Shown in pieces: positions 23,174 to 30,748 of a DNA stretch of 38,356 nt. The translations under genes were made by a program, and so were the position numbers. Source of the stretch: a virus; the IMG/VR virus record IMGVR_UViG_3300035669_000004, positions 1-38,356 of that record, one strand, 5' to 3'. Below the pieces are notes generated by a model that saw only the letters and a program-made list of their open reading frames with translations, was not told where the DNA came from and searched no databases. Within the stretch, counting starts at the first letter, position 1. Every line of letters starts with the position of its first letter.

Positions 23174-23563
23174 CACCGGGATGTCCTCGGTCCAATTCCC
23201 GTAGCCTTCCTTCGGCTTTAGCACCCAGGCTTCGGTGTCGAGGTCGAGTTCGTGCTTTTGCGGCAGGATGCCTCGCGCCGAGAACCCGGAGCCTCGGCAG
23301 GTAGCATCGACCGCCTCGACCACCGCCTCCAGCAGAAGTCCCTGAGGGTCATAGTCGCAGTCGGTGCGCACAAAGGGCGGCATCGTGCCGTTGCCGTCTT
23401 CGCGACCGTGCCAGCTCCAGTAATACTCGCCCCGCAGAGACTGCTCGACGCGCCTTGCGACGGCGGCAGCAAAGGCCTCTCGCTTGTCGGCGTGTTGGTC
23501 GTTTAGCCGGTCTGCCCACCACTTGCCCATCATGGCAGCTGCGTTCTGGATTCGTTCGCTCAT
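23141..23563 (-). CDS. hypothetical protein, last gene of the leftward operon
   Basis: The 140-residue product overlaps the integrase stop by 4 bases. It has a helical N-terminus (KWWADRLNDQHADKREAFAAAV) and a later mixed region with FVRTDCDYDPQGLL and TEAWVLKPKEGYGNW. Similar proteins are common in prophages next to early genes; function unknown. Its last codons lie over two integrase arm-type repeats, so its sequence is constrained by two functions. Confidence 0.6.
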   Translation of the reverse strand: MSERIQNAAAMMGKWWADRLNDQHADKREAFAAAVARRVEQSLRGEYYWSWHGREDGNGTMPPFVRTDCDYDPQGLLLEAVVEAVDATCRGSGFSARGILPQKHELDLDTEAWVLKPKEGYGNWTEDIPVPLEELGSVRS

Positions 23564-24630
23564 CTCGTAGCCTCCGTTTTCTGTGCCTTCCTGTGGCGCA
23601 CATAGACCGCTGTCTGTGCCTCGGTGCTGTGCGCGCCCTTGCGACGGGCTGCCTGCATGCCGAGGCTTTCTTCCGTGTCCGTGATCGCCTTGGCGCGGAT
23701 GTCGTGGAAGTGGCAGTCATGCACTCCGGCCCGCTCCTTGGCCCGATCCCACGCCGACGCGAACCCGTCATAGGTGTACGGCTGGGCGTCCTGCTTGATG
23801 AACACCCAGCGCACGTTGCGCCGGCCGATGCCATGAATCCTCTTGACCAGCTCGCGCAGCTTCGGCGTCCAGCCAATGAGCACCTTCGCGCCCGTGGTGC
23901 CGGCCGTCTTGTCCGGCTGGAAGTAGATGCCGTCCTCGCTGATGTACGGCGCTACCACCTCGCCCTTGGCGTCGGTCGCCATCTTCTTGGACCACCGCAG
24001 TTGCAGCAGGTCGCCAATGCGCTGGCCGGTCAGGTAGGCCATGTCGATGATGGCGCAGATCGTCGGGCCGGAAGGCGTGCGCAGGCCATCCCTGCCAATC
24101 AAGGCGCCATGCTTGATCCGGCGTAGCTCGCTGTCGGTGATGTACTTCCTGCGCGGGGAGGTGCGCATCTGCGCAATGGCCGTGACCGGGTTGCTGCCGG
24201 CCGGCCGGTACCCCTTCAACTCCGCAAGGCGCATGAGGCCCAGCAGACCGGTTCGCATCAGGTTGTGCGTGCGCGGCCGGTCGCGGTAGTCCTTGAGGAA
24301 CTCAACGCAGTCCGGCGTGCTCACCTGGCTGGCGCGGAACTCCGCGAAGGCTTCCGAGATGGCGCGCATGGTGCGCTCATCCCCCAACTGCGTCTTTGCC
24401 GCGTGCGTGGGTTGAACCTCGTCCTGCCAGAGCGCGATCAAGGCCGGCATACGGTCGGGCGCCACATCGTCAGCGGCGATGTCGGCGAGCTTGCGGTACA
24501 GCGCCGGCAGCCCGTCGTGGATGAGCGTGAGCTTCGTCCAGACGCGCTTCTTGTCCTGTGCGGTGACGAGGTAGTACCACCGCCCCTTCGGGAAGACGCG
24601 GTGCGGCAGTTCGGGATTCTGGCGGGTCAT
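23560..24630 (-). CDS. int: tyrosine-type integrase
   Basis: The 356-residue product has the complete catalytic set: Arg204 in YLTGQRIGDLLQLRW, Lys241 (beta-hairpin), His309-x-x-Arg312 in FHDIRAK, His334 and the nucleophile Tyr343 in AVYVRHR. The N-terminal 90 residues would bind arm sites and residues about 85-180 the core. It integrates and, with an excisionase, excises the genome at attP (23089-23138). It is coupled by 4-base overlap to the DUF4224 gene before it. Confidence 0.94.
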   Translation of the reverse strand: MTRQNPELPHRVFPKGRWYYLVTAQDKKRVWTKLTLIHDGLPALYRKLADIAADDVAPDRMPALIALWQDEVQPTHAAKTQLGDERTMRAISEAFAEFRASQVSTPDCVEFLKDYRDRPRTHNLMRTGLLGLMRLAELKGYRPAGSNPVTAIAQMRTSPRRKYITDSELRRIKHGALIGRDGLRTPSGPTICAIIDMAYLTGQRIGDLLQLRWSKKMATDAKGEVVAPYISEDGIYFQPDKTAGTTGAKVLIGWTPKLRELVKRIHGIGRRNVRWVFIKQDAQPYTYDGFASAWDRAKERAGVHDCHFHDIRAKAITDTEESLGMQAARRKGAHSTEAQTAVYVRHRKAQKTEATR

Positions 24631-24854
24631 CGCTTGGGCTTGCGCAGCTTGGGCCGGTCGGCATCGTTGGCAGCACCACCGGCACCCTGGCAGACCGCAT
24701 CGTAATGCGGACGCTCCAGCACGACCTGTCCCGTCACCTTGCTGCGGTAGGCCCGGTAAAAGCCGCGAGCGTGCAGGGCGCGCAACTGATCCGCCGGGCG
24801 CTGATACCCGCCCGATGCTGCCTCGACCTCAGCAGGCGACAGGATGACGCTCAT
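24627..24854 (-). CDS. DUF4224-family protein, excisionase candidate
   Basis: The 75-residue basic product has the DUF4224 pattern: LSPAEVEAASGGYQRPADQLRALHARGF and RAYRSKVTGQVVLERPHYD. Members lie directly upstream of integrase genes and fold like a small winged helix, so they may direct excision or regulate int. It overlaps int by 4 bases. No separate xis gene is seen, which makes this the best candidate. Confidence 0.65.
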   Translation of the reverse strand: MSVILSPAEVEAASGGYQRPADQLRALHARGFYRAYRSKVTGQVVLERPHYDAVCQGAGGAANDADRPKLRKPKR

Positions 24855-25081
24855 CGCCCCTGTTCCTCTTGCGGGGTGGCGGGTTCGCGCTTTGCGTACT
24901 CTGCGTAAGCTTTCAGAAGCTCAACGCACCGGCCGTGCGCCTTCATGTTCTTGGCGATGTCGCGCCTACTCATCCAAAGCCAGTTGTCGTCGTCGCCCTG
25001 GTCTTCGCGGACGGAGACGCGAGCGGCCTCGACACCTCGCAGCCAGCGCCGGTCGTTGAACTCGATGAAGCGGAAGATCAT
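24851..25081 (-). CDS. hypothetical early protein
   Basis: The 76-residue product begins MIFRFIEFNDRRWLRGVEAARV and has a very acidic patch (REDQGDDDNWLW) followed by a helical basic part (RRDIAKNMKAHGRCVELLKAYAEY). ATGA overlaps on both sides. Not recognised beyond being a typical small phage early protein. Confidence 0.55.
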   Translation of the reverse strand: MIFRFIEFNDRRWLRGVEAARVSVREDQGDDDNWLWMSRRDIAKNMKAHGRCVELLKAYAEYAKREPATPQEEQGR

Positions 25082-25434
25082 CTCTCTCCCCCTTGGTCTT
25101 GCGGGGTGGCGGCAGGATCGGGCTGCTCAGGGAACACCTTCAAGAGCGCGTCCACCATGGCGCGGGCCGATGCTTCGCCGATGGCCTCGACGACAGCCTC
25201 CGCTTGCGGCTCATACTTCTGCCACGCATCTCCCCAAGGCTCGGGGACAGCGCCGCCGCACCAGATCAGGTGATGCGGGTCGCCATCGTTGCCGTCGAGG
25301 CGCATCAGCAGCACCGACAGCCGGTACATCATCACGCCGTGAGCCTCGGCTTCGGCTCGCTCCTCCTCGGTCAACGGGTCTTCTGCTCCCCGCTCGTTCA
25401 TCCAGTTCTCGTAGCTCTGTGCATCGCTGATCAC
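25078..25434 (-). CDS. hypothetical acidic early protein
   Basis: The 118-residue product is acidic and helical (EEERAEAEAHGVMMYRLSVLLMRLDG), with IWCGGAVPEPWGDAWQKYEPQAEAV in the middle. It is coupled to both neighbours by ATGA overlaps. No motif is recognised. Confidence 0.55.
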   Translation of the reverse strand: MISDAQSYENWMNERGAEDPLTEEERAEAEAHGVMMYRLSVLLMRLDGNDGDPHHLIWCGGAVPEPWGDAWQKYEPQAEAVVEAIGEASARAMVDALLKVFPEQPDPAATPQDQGGER

Positions 25435-25682
25435 TGCTCACCTCCATCGCGGTCGCAAGGCATGGCGGGATGACCGGGAAGAGGATTGGCGGACGAGGCG
25501 ACTGCATTGCGCAGCTCGGCCACTTCTAGCCGCACCTCCTCTGGAATGTTCGACAGGAACTCCAGCGAGCATTCAGGCGATGCGCCGGAGCCGTTGCCCA
25601 ATGCCTTCAGCACCTCGCACAGCAGCATGCGAAGCCGATGGTTCTCGCGCACGAGTTGTGCGGTCACTTCGTCATATGCCAT
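25431..25682 (-). CDS. hypothetical early protein with coiled-coil start
   Basis: The 83-residue product is taken from ATG 25682, which overlaps the stop of the previous small gene; a longer upstream frame reads through that gene. The N-terminus (QLVRENHRLRMLLCEVLKAL) is leucine-spaced and helical. No family is recognised. Confidence 0.5.
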   Translation of the reverse strand: MAYDEVTAQLVRENHRLRMLLCEVLKALGNGSGASPECSLEFLSNIPEEVRLEVAELRNAVASSANPLPGHPAMPCDRDGGEQ

Positions 25683-25770
25683 TGCTGCTCTCCTTCCCGC
25701 CATCGGCGGTTGTCTGCGCTTTCGTCTCGCCGGCAGGGGACGGTAGGCCACGGGTATCGTTGTGCTTCAT
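25672..25770 (-). CDS. 32-residue hydrophilic early peptide
   Basis: The frame runs from ATG 25770, in an ATGA overlap with the methyltransferase-like gene, to the stop at 25672-25674, and overlaps the next start. The product is Thr/Ser/Gly-rich, beginning MKHNDTRGLPSPAGETK. It is supported mainly by the coupling pattern; function unknown. Confidence 0.4.
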   Translation of the reverse strand: MKHNDTRGLPSPAGETKAQTTADGGKESSNGI

Positions 25771-26465
25771 GCTGCCTCCTGCAGACCGTCTAGCTGGTCA
25801 AAGAACGGCGCCTTGCGCACGTGTGGAGCATTCGCTGCGAACACGGCGCGAGCAAAGCCCATAGGCGTCTGGCTGCGGAAGTTGTGGCGATTCGGCCCCG
25901 GTGGCGCCTTGTGGATGCGGTCGTCGGGCTGCATCCCGATCAGTTCGGGCAGCGCGTTCGGCTCGGGCATCCTGAAGCCGCCGCCCGCCCAGAGGCAGGT
26001 CATCTTGGTGTAGTGGTCTTCCCGGTGCCAGCCGGTGTACTGGTGCGGGTGAAACGTGAAGTCTGGCTTGCGCCAGTAGGTCGAGATCGTGCTGGCCGGG
26101 TTCTCGATCCCGTAGGGTGCGCCGGTCCATTCGCAGAACTCGGCGGCGGTCGCGAACAGCTCGATGCTTCGTGCCAGGTGTCGCAAGCCCTTTCCCCTGA
26201 ACCAGCGGGCGCCGCTCACGGCCATGTGGTCGCACGGCGGGAAGGCAAACGCGAACGCGATGCGCTCACGCGGGATCGGGCACAGCCACGGCTTCGTGAG
26301 GTCGTGATGCACCTTGTGCAGCCGTCCCTCTGTGGTCACGCCTCCGGTGCCGTAGGCTGGGGGGTGCTGGATGTCGAGCGTCCAGCATTGGTAGCCGGCG
26401 TCGAGCCACGGCTGCGCCATCACCCCGGAAACGTCGAACAGGAAGATGGCGGTATCACGCTCCAC
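25767..26465 (-). CDS. DNA cytosine-methyltransferase-like protein
   Basis: The 232-residue product has features of a C5-type methyltransferase fold: an N-terminal SAM-site-like strand and turn (FLFDVSGVMAQPWLDAGY), FPPCDHMAVSG with Pro-Pro-Cys at 76-78 in the catalytic position, and GIENPAS (ENP 121-123) in place of the usual ENV. It lacks a clear FxGxG motif I and is shorter than bacterial enzymes, so activity is uncertain. The start is GTG 26465 with a good ribosome site (GGGGAGG); Met codons at 26480 and 26486 are alternatives. A modification or anti-restriction role is inferred. Confidence 0.55.
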   Translation of the reverse strand: MERDTAIFLFDVSGVMAQPWLDAGYQCWTLDIQHPPAYGTGGVTTEGRLHKVHHDLTKPWLCPIPRERIAFAFAFPPCDHMAVSGARWFRGKGLRHLARSIELFATAAEFCEWTGAPYGIENPASTISTYWRKPDFTFHPHQYTGWHREDHYTKMTCLWAGGGFRMPEPNALPELIGMQPDDRIHKAPPGPNRHNFRSQTPMGFARAVFAANAPHVRKAPFFDQLDGLQEAA

Positions 26466-26787
26466 GCTGACCCTCCCCATGAGCATCCACCCCATCGGCG
26501 GTTGTCTGACCGGGTAACGCAGGGAGGGGGGACGGCACGCCAAGGGTGTAGAGCTTGGTGCCCTTGGGCGGGATCGGCCCGGAGAACTGGATCGCTCCGA
26601 AGTTCTCGGTGCCGGCAACGACCTCGGCCACCGGCTCGGCGCCGAGTCGCACGGCCGCCGCTTCCAGCAGCGTGCGCGCGTGGCCACCGATGCCGTGCGG
26701 CACCAGCGCGCCCTTGGCATCCAGACTCAGTAAGGCCTCGATGCAGCGAATCAGGTGTGGCGTGTCGCCGTTGAAGTTGTCAGCCAT
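26455..26787 (-). CDS. hypothetical early protein
   Basis: The 110-residue product from ATG 26787 has a helical first half (HLIRCIEALLSLDAKGALVPHGIGGHARTLLEAAAVRLG-type, in several helices) and a Pro-rich second half. It overlaps the next gene by about 10 bases. No family is recognised. Confidence 0.5.
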   Translation of the reverse strand: MADNFNGDTPHLIRCIEALLSLDAKGALVPHGIGGHARTLLEAAAVRLGAEPVAEVVAGTENFGAIQFSGPIPPKGTKLYTLGVPSPLPALPGQTTADGVDAHGEGQRGA

Positions 26788-26902
26788 TGCGGCGTTCCTT
26801 TCGTGCACGAAGCCAGTCCGCGATCTGCGCTACACCCATGCCGATAGCGCAGACGGCGGCGGCGAAACCGGCCGCGATCAGGATTGCGTGAATAGGCCTC
26901 AT
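26780..26902 (-). CDS. 40-residue single-pass membrane peptide
   Basis: The frame from ATG 26902 (ATGA overlap) to 26780 gives a product starting MRPIHAILIAAGFAAAVCAI: a hydrophobic segment over residues 4-26, then a basic tail with WLRARKERR. Supported by coupling to genes on both sides. Function unknown. Confidence 0.5.
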   Translation of the reverse strand: MRPIHAILIAAGFAAAVCAIGMGVAQIADWLRARKERRNG

Positions 26903-27432
26903 CGCTGACCCTCCCCGCCCGTTACCACCCCATCACCCCCTGTCCTTTCGTTCGCATGGGTGCTGGGAGCGGCAGGAAGCGGCATCCAGTGCGTGACGTT
27001 CTCGTACTCGCCCGTCTCCCAGCCTTCGCCGACGCAGATCGTCTTGCTGCTGAAAGAGACCGGAGCCTCCCACCAATCGCACCACTTGTTGATGGTCACG
27101 CTGTCGGCGCTGGAGTCGTAGGTCAGCACTTCCTCGTCCTTGGCGGGGATTCGTTCGCTCGTTGGAATCCACCCGCTCCCCGCCTCCTGCTGCCGCGTGG
27201 TGGAGGGAGAGGCGGCGTCCTCTCTCGTTCTCCAGCCGTCACGGTCTAGGTACTCTTCTTCGTCGCGCGGATCGCCCTTGCCATAGCGCCATGCCTTCCG
27301 GCAGGCATCCCAGCCAACCATCCAATCGCGCGTAACCGCCATGTTGTGCTTTTGCGCGTAGAGTTTCGCGGGTTCCGGCTCGCTCGGCACCTCCTGCTGC
27401 TGGAGGGCGGGAGGTTCGTGTCGCTCGCTCAT
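26899..27432 (-). CDS. DUF551-containing early protein
   Basis: The 177-residue product from ATG 27432 has an N-terminal region (AKLYAQKHNMAVTRDWMVGWD) and a C-terminal DUF551 domain: GWIPTSERIPAKDEEVLTYD, then ENVTHWMPLPAAP. DUF551 is a short phage domain of unknown function, common in lambdoid early operons. Coupled by ATGA overlaps on both sides. Confidence 0.65.
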   Translation of the reverse strand: MSERHEPPALQQQEVPSEPEPAKLYAQKHNMAVTRDWMVGWDACRKAWRYGKGDPRDEEEYLDRDGWRTREDAASPSTTRQQEAGSGWIPTSERIPAKDEEVLTYDSSADSVTINKWCDWWEAPVSFSSKTICVGEGWETGEYENVTHWMPLPAAPSTHANERTGGDGVVTGGEGQR

Positions 27433-28058
27433 GCGCTGCTCCTTGTGTTGATCGGCGCCGTCAGGGCGCGTTCGATCGTCCATCCTTTGCGCAACCTGCC
27501 GCCCAGGACGCTAGGGGCGATGCCGGCCTCGCGCGCCCAGTCCGTGAGGATCATTCGACGGCCCGCGAACTCAACGAACACATTCCGGCGGGTGTTCCGC
27601 GCTTGCTCCGCTGGGGTCGCCCACCGGCAGTTCCCGGGCTCGTAGTTGCCGTCGTTGTTGATCCGATCCAGCGTCTTGCCGGAGGGCTTATCTCCCATGT
27701 CGGCGTAGAAATTGGCGAACTCATGCCACCGTTCGCACACACTGATGCCGCGCCCACCGTAACGTGGATAGCTGCGGTCCTTCAGGTCTTCGCAGCGCGA
27801 GAGCATGCCTTGCCAGATGTTGTAGATAGAGGTATTGCTCTTGCCGTGGATTCGCGTTTCGGGCCCTACTTCTCGCTGCCGACAGTTGCAGGAAACGGCC
27901 TCGCCCTTGCGCAGCGTGGTTCCGTGACGGACGGCAACGTTGCCGCAGTCACACTGACAAACCCAGCGCACGGTGCGGTCGCTGGGGCTTCTCTCCGGGT
28001 GCTGTCTCAGCACGACCAGCCGTCCAAAGCGCTGCCCGGTCATGTCCTTTATCGGCAT
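27429..28058 (-). CDS. free-standing HNH-type endonuclease
   Basis: The 209-residue product has an N-terminal zinc-binding part (WVCQCDCGN and SCNCRQREVG), a central domain with SIYNIWQGMLSRCED, RYGGRGISVCERW and TLDRINNDGNYEPGNCRW (the catalytic HNH-like core in this phage family), and a C-terminal HTH (WAREAGIAPSVLGGRLRKGWTIERAL). Such genes are mobile single-gene inserts. Unlike its neighbours it is not joined to the upstream gene by a 4-base overlap; the gap holds a 17-codon reading frame that ends early, as if the insert broke a gene. Confidence 0.75.
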   Translation of the reverse strand: MPIKDMTGQRFGRLVVLRQHPERSPSDRTVRWVCQCDCGNVAVRHGTTLRKGEAVSCNCRQREVGPETRIHGKSNTSIYNIWQGMLSRCEDLKDRSYPRYGGRGISVCERWHEFANFYADMGDKPSGKTLDRINNDGNYEPGNCRWATPAEQARNTRRNVFVEFAGRRMILTDWAREAGIAPSVLGGRLRKGWTIERALTAPINTRSSA

Positions 28059-28102
28059 GCCGCCTCCACTGCCTGCTGCGCTGCCTGATGCAATTGGGTC
28101 AC
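28049..28102 (-). pseudogene. 17-codon remnant coupled to the gene upstream
   Basis: A GTG at 28102 overlaps the stop of the gene at 28099 in the usual GTGA way, but the frame stops after MTQLHQAAQQAVEAACR at 28049-28051, inside the start of the HNH gene. It may be the leftover start of a gene split by the HNH insertion, or only a chance frame. Confidence 0.3.
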
Positions 28103-28326
28103 GGTTGCTCCTTCCACTTCAAGAGCTGGTGAACAGCGCCGTTCTCGTCGCCGTGCAGCTTGTGCAGCTTCATGAACTCGCGCGCGTCGTCTTCCATGCG
28201 AGCGAACCACGCGCCATCGGGCGCGTCGTCATCGTCGTAGCCCTCCTGCATGTAGCCGATGAACTCGTCACGCAGGCGATCGGGGATCGGCTCATGAAAG
28301 AGCCGATATGCAGCTTTGGGGCTCAC
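28099..28326 (-). CDS. hypothetical early protein
   Basis: The 75-residue product starts at GTG 28326 in a GTGA overlap; the longer frame reads back over the previous gene. It is acidic with MQEGYDDDDAPDGAWFARMEDDAREFMKLHKL-type helices and ends HQLLKWKEQP. Unrecognised. Confidence 0.5.
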   Translation of the reverse strand: MSPKAAYRLFHEPIPDRLRDEFIGYMQEGYDDDDAPDGAWFARMEDDAREFMKLHKLHGDENGAVHQLLKWKEQP

Positions 28327-28610
28327 GGTTGCTCCTGGTGGGGGTGGGTGGGGAGAGGGGTGGCAGCACGCGACAGCCACACGCAGCGCGGGCTGCACGA
28401 GCGTTCCGGCCACACGCCGTAGTCCACCGCTTGCTGGCATTCCTGCGCGCAGTCCGGGTGCTTCGGCATCTCTCCTGCCTGCACATGCTCATGCACTTGG
28501 CGAGGGGACATCTGCCCCGATTGCGCGCACTGGCGCAAAAGCTCGGCATACGCTTGGCAGGTTTCGTCGCAGCGACGCTCGGTCTGGCATTGGGAGCAGG
28601 GAGGCATCAC
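28323..28610 (-). CDS. Cys-rich probable zinc-binding early protein
   Basis: The 95-residue product has ten Cys in pairs: CSQCQTERRCDETC near the N-terminus, then HPDCAQEC, and SCSPRCVW. The pairs could bind zinc. It overlaps the ERF gene by ATGA. Family not recognised. Confidence 0.55.
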   Translation of the reverse strand: MMPPCSQCQTERRCDETCQAYAELLRQCAQSGQMSPRQVHEHVQAGEMPKHPDCAQECQQAVDYGVWPERSCSPRCVWLSRAATPLPTHPHQEQP

Positions 28611-29269
28611 GCGACCTCGGCCTCGCGCAACTCCTGCGCGTGCTTCTTGATGAACGCGCGCAGGGCGGATTCGCTCTTGAGCACCTGCCAGAGGAACACC
28701 TTTTCGTCGGCGTCGGTAATCCCCGAGATTTCCTCGTAGGCGCCGATCTGATCGCCCTTCTTGAACTTCACGACAGCAGCGGAAGCGGCCAGGCGGATGA
28801 CGGTTTCCCGCTCTGCATCGAGCTTCACGACTTCATCGGTCGGGGTGTGCTTGAGCGATCCGCCCTTGGCGATGTCCTGCCTGACAGGTTCTTGGCGCCT
28901 GCTGGCTGCGTTGCCGTCATCGTCCTCGGGCGCGATGCCGCAAGCGGCCATGAGGCTGTATCGCCTTGCGTAAGTCAGCGCGGAGCCGTAGCCCTGCGCG
29001 TCCTGCTTGGCAGCGGGAACATGCAGCTTGCCGGCGCTGATCTGCTCGCCCGATTCGTGGATGAAAATCGTCTCCACCATGACGCCGTTTTCGCACTCGT
29101 GCGTGGGCTGCATCAGGTAGATTCCGTTATCGTTCAGCGACTCGATCACAGCCTCGACGCAGGCGGACAGGTCGGCGTACTTGCTGCGAAAGTGCGGGTT
29201 GTTCGCGGTCTTGAGTGCCGGCCCGAAAGCCTTTTGCGCCTTGACCAGAGCGGATGCGATCTTTTGCAT
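28607..29269 (-). CDS. erf: ERF-family single-strand annealing recombinase
   Basis: The 220-residue product from ATG 29269 (ribosome site GAGGAAA) has the ERF domain: MQKIASALVKAQKAFGPALK, NPHFRSKYADLSACVEAV, then VETIFIHESGEQ and GSALTYARRYSLMAACGI. P22 Erf anneals single strands and circularises the incoming genome; the family substitutes for lambda Red beta. No partner exonuclease is seen in the window. The C-terminal part is charged and helical. Confidence 0.88.
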   Translation of the reverse strand: MQKIASALVKAQKAFGPALKTANNPHFRSKYADLSACVEAVIESLNDNGIYLMQPTHECENGVMVETIFIHESGEQISAGKLHVPAAKQDAQGYGSALTYARRYSLMAACGIAPEDDDGNAASRRQEPVRQDIAKGGSLKHTPTDEVVKLDAERETVIRLAASAAVVKFKKGDQIGAYEEISGITDADEKVFLWQVLKSESALRAFIKKHAQELREAEVA

Positions 29270-29277
29270 GGTTTTCC

Positions 29278-29376
29278 TCAGAACGGCAGGTTGATGGAGT
29301 CGCGGCGAGCCTTGAGCCAGGACTGGCGGCGCCACTCGCGCAGGAAGGCTTGCAGAGATGCGAGCAGGCGATTCAT
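29278..29376 (-). CDS. 32-residue basic peptide upstream of erf
   Basis: The frame from ATG 29376 (ATGA overlap) reads MNRLLASLQAFLREWRRQSW and ends in SINLPF, 8 bases before the erf start. It is amphipathic and basic. It may be a real small protein or a translated leader for erf. Confidence 0.45.
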   Translation of the reverse strand: MNRLLASLQAFLREWRRQSWLKARRDSINLPF

Positions 29377-29672
29377 GCATGCTCCTTCATCGGCAGCGCC
29401 GATTGCACGGTGATTTCCTTGGCCTGCAACTGCGCGATCAGTTCGCGCTCCATCGCGGCCAGACCCTGCATGACGGTCCCGTAGGTGAGATGGTGGGTGT
29501 GCGCGATGGGGGATTGCTTGTAGGGTGTCTTTCGCAACACTTCCACGAAGAAGTCGCCGCCTCCCGCCTCGAATTCGTCGTGCAGGTCGCACATGGCGCG
29601 CTGCACGTTTTGGACTTGCTCCAGCAGGTCTGCCACCGGCTGCAGGTCTTCTGTCGATAGGACTGCGCTCAT
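29373..29672 (-). CDS. hypothetical early protein
   Basis: The 99-residue product from ATG 29672 is acidic and helical at the start (EDLQPVADLLEQVQNVQRAM) with a middle FEAGGGDFFVEVLRKTPY and later THHLTYGTVMQGLAAMERE. The longer open frame upstream reads through the neighbouring gene. Unrecognised; helical pattern suggests a small oligomer. Confidence 0.55.
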   Translation of the reverse strand: MSAVLSTEDLQPVADLLEQVQNVQRAMCDLHDEFEAGGGDFFVEVLRKTPYKQSPIAHTHHLTYGTVMQGLAAMERELIAQLQAKEITVQSALPMKEHA

Positions 29673-29686
29673 GGGTTGTCTCCAGT

Positions 29687-29986
29687 TCAGAAAAGAGGGT
29701 GGCAACGCAGCGCGCCACGCAAGGACTGCCAGCGCCCAACACCCTTGCGGCGGTGGACCCGGTACAGCGCGATCAAGTCGCTGTCTCTCCATGCGTCTGC
29801 GATGCGCAGGCAAAGCAGGGCGAGCGCAGCGGCCAGGTAGTCGGTGATCCCCGGGGGACGCGGCTGGTGAAGCAGAACCTGCTGGATGCGTTCGGCCTGC
29901 GCGCCAAGGCAGGCAGGAGGCGGCGTCCAGGCGCCACCAATGACGATCCCGGTTCTGGTTTTGGTCAGGCGTGCGGCGCGGGTCAT
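29687..29986 (-). CDS. hypothetical basic early protein
   Basis: The 99-residue product is basic and overlaps its upstream neighbour by ATGA. It has a hydrophobic helix DYLAAALALLCLRIADAW (about 49-66) and an Arg-rich end (YRVHRRKGVGRW). It might be membrane-associated. Unrecognised. Confidence 0.5.
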   Translation of the reverse strand: MTRAARLTKTRTGIVIGGAWTPPPACLGAQAERIQQVLLHQPRPPGITDYLAAALALLCLRIADAWRDSDLIALYRVHRRKGVGRWQSLRGALRCHPLF

Positions 29987-30204
29987 GCGATTTCCTTAAG
30001 CACACGGGCAGCGCGCGCCTTCTGTCGCGGCGAGTAACTGCGCATCTGGCGAAGTACGCGCCGCGCGAACCGGTGATTTCCACCAGGCGACAGCAGGTGA
30101 TAACCGAGGTCGCAGCAGTTCACGGCAACGGGCACATAGCCCACGCCAACATCGACGTACTCATAGGGGCAGTGCTTGCAGAATGGGCAGCGTTCGTCAG
30201 TCAT
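29983..30204 (-). CDS. small Cys-rich protein
   Basis: The 73-residue product from ATG 30204 starts MTDERCPFCKHCPYEYVD and later has VNCCDLGYH, so four or five Cys and a His could bind zinc. The C-terminus is basic and helical (RRVLRQMRSYSPRQKARAAR). Both ends have ATGA overlaps. Confidence 0.5.
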   Translation of the reverse strand: MTDERCPFCKHCPYEYVDVGVGYVPVAVNCCDLGYHLLSPGGNHRFARRVLRQMRSYSPRQKARAARVLKEIA

Positions 30205-30284
30205 GCAAGTCTCCAGAGCTGCTGTCCGATGACGGTCAGCGACAAGGCGATGGACAGCAGGTAATGAAGGGGGATGTTCTTCAC
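30201..30284 (-). CDS. 27-residue membrane peptide
   Basis: The frame starts at GTG 30284 in a GTGA overlap and ends in an ATGA overlap. The product reads MKNIPLHYLLSIALSLTVIG and ends QQLWRLA, so almost all of it is one hydrophobic helix. It fills exactly the gap between two coupled genes, which supports it as real. Confidence 0.5.
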   Translation of the reverse strand: MKNIPLHYLLSIALSLTVIGQQLWRLA

Positions 30285-30496
30285 TTCGGCTGCTCCGCAA
30301 GCCCGCGCCATTGACGGGGTGCGATAAGCCCCAAGTTCGGCTGGCTGAAGTCGTCCATGAACGACCAGTGCGAGCCATCCCAGTAGCGGAACACCCCGTC
30401 ATGCTTCAAATCAACTGAGCGAGTGAGGTAAATGCCCGCGTATGCGGGCTTCACGCTCGGGGGAAACCAACGAGTCAGCTTTTGCTTGTTCTTCAT
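30281..30496 (-). CDS. hypothetical early protein
   Basis: The 71-residue product from ATG 30496 has a pattern of aromatic residues: RWFPPSVKPAYAGIYLTRS and GVFRYWDGSHWSFM, then RQWRGLAEQPK. This looks like a small beta domain common in phage early regions (a substrate-like YWDG fold resembling DUF551). No function. Confidence 0.5.
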   Translation of the reverse strand: MKNKQKLTRWFPPSVKPAYAGIYLTRSVDLKHDGVFRYWDGSHWSFMDDFSQPNLGLIAPRQWRGLAEQPK

Positions 30497-30633
30497 GCAA
30501 CCACCATGTAATAAGCGCCAAGAGCAAGGGCCACGGTCAGGACCAGAATCACCCACGCAGCGACTGCGCAGGCAAAGGAGTCCTTGGCTTCGTCTTCCTC
30601 GCGCCAGGTCTTGAAGGGATCGGGGTCAGTCAT
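30493..30633 (-). CDS. 46-residue single-pass membrane protein
   Basis: The frame from ATG 30633 to 30493 gives MTDPDPFKTWREEDEAKDSF followed by a transmembrane helix AAWVILVLTVALALGAYYMV. It overlaps the genes on both sides. An acidic cytoplasmic head with a C-terminal anchor. Function unknown. Confidence 0.5.
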   Translation of the reverse strand: MTDPDPFKTWREEDEAKDSFACAVAAWVILVLTVALALGAYYMVVA

Positions 30634-30748
30634 CGCAGCACTCCAACGCCGTCTCGGGCGCGGGCTGGACCGGCTCGCGGTGAACGATCCCGTCCTTGTC
30701 CGTGTACAGGCGCCAGACTTGGCCGTCTGCTTCGTAGAGAAAGCTCAT
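30626..30748 (-). CDS. 40-residue small early protein
   Basis: From ATG 30748 (ATGA overlap): begins MSFLYEADGQVWRLYTDKDG and ends ETALECCDD. It may be a short beta hairpin protein. The longer open frame upstream reads through another gene. Confidence 0.45.
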   Translation of the reverse strand: MSFLYEADGQVWRLYTDKDGIVHREPVQPAPETALECCDD

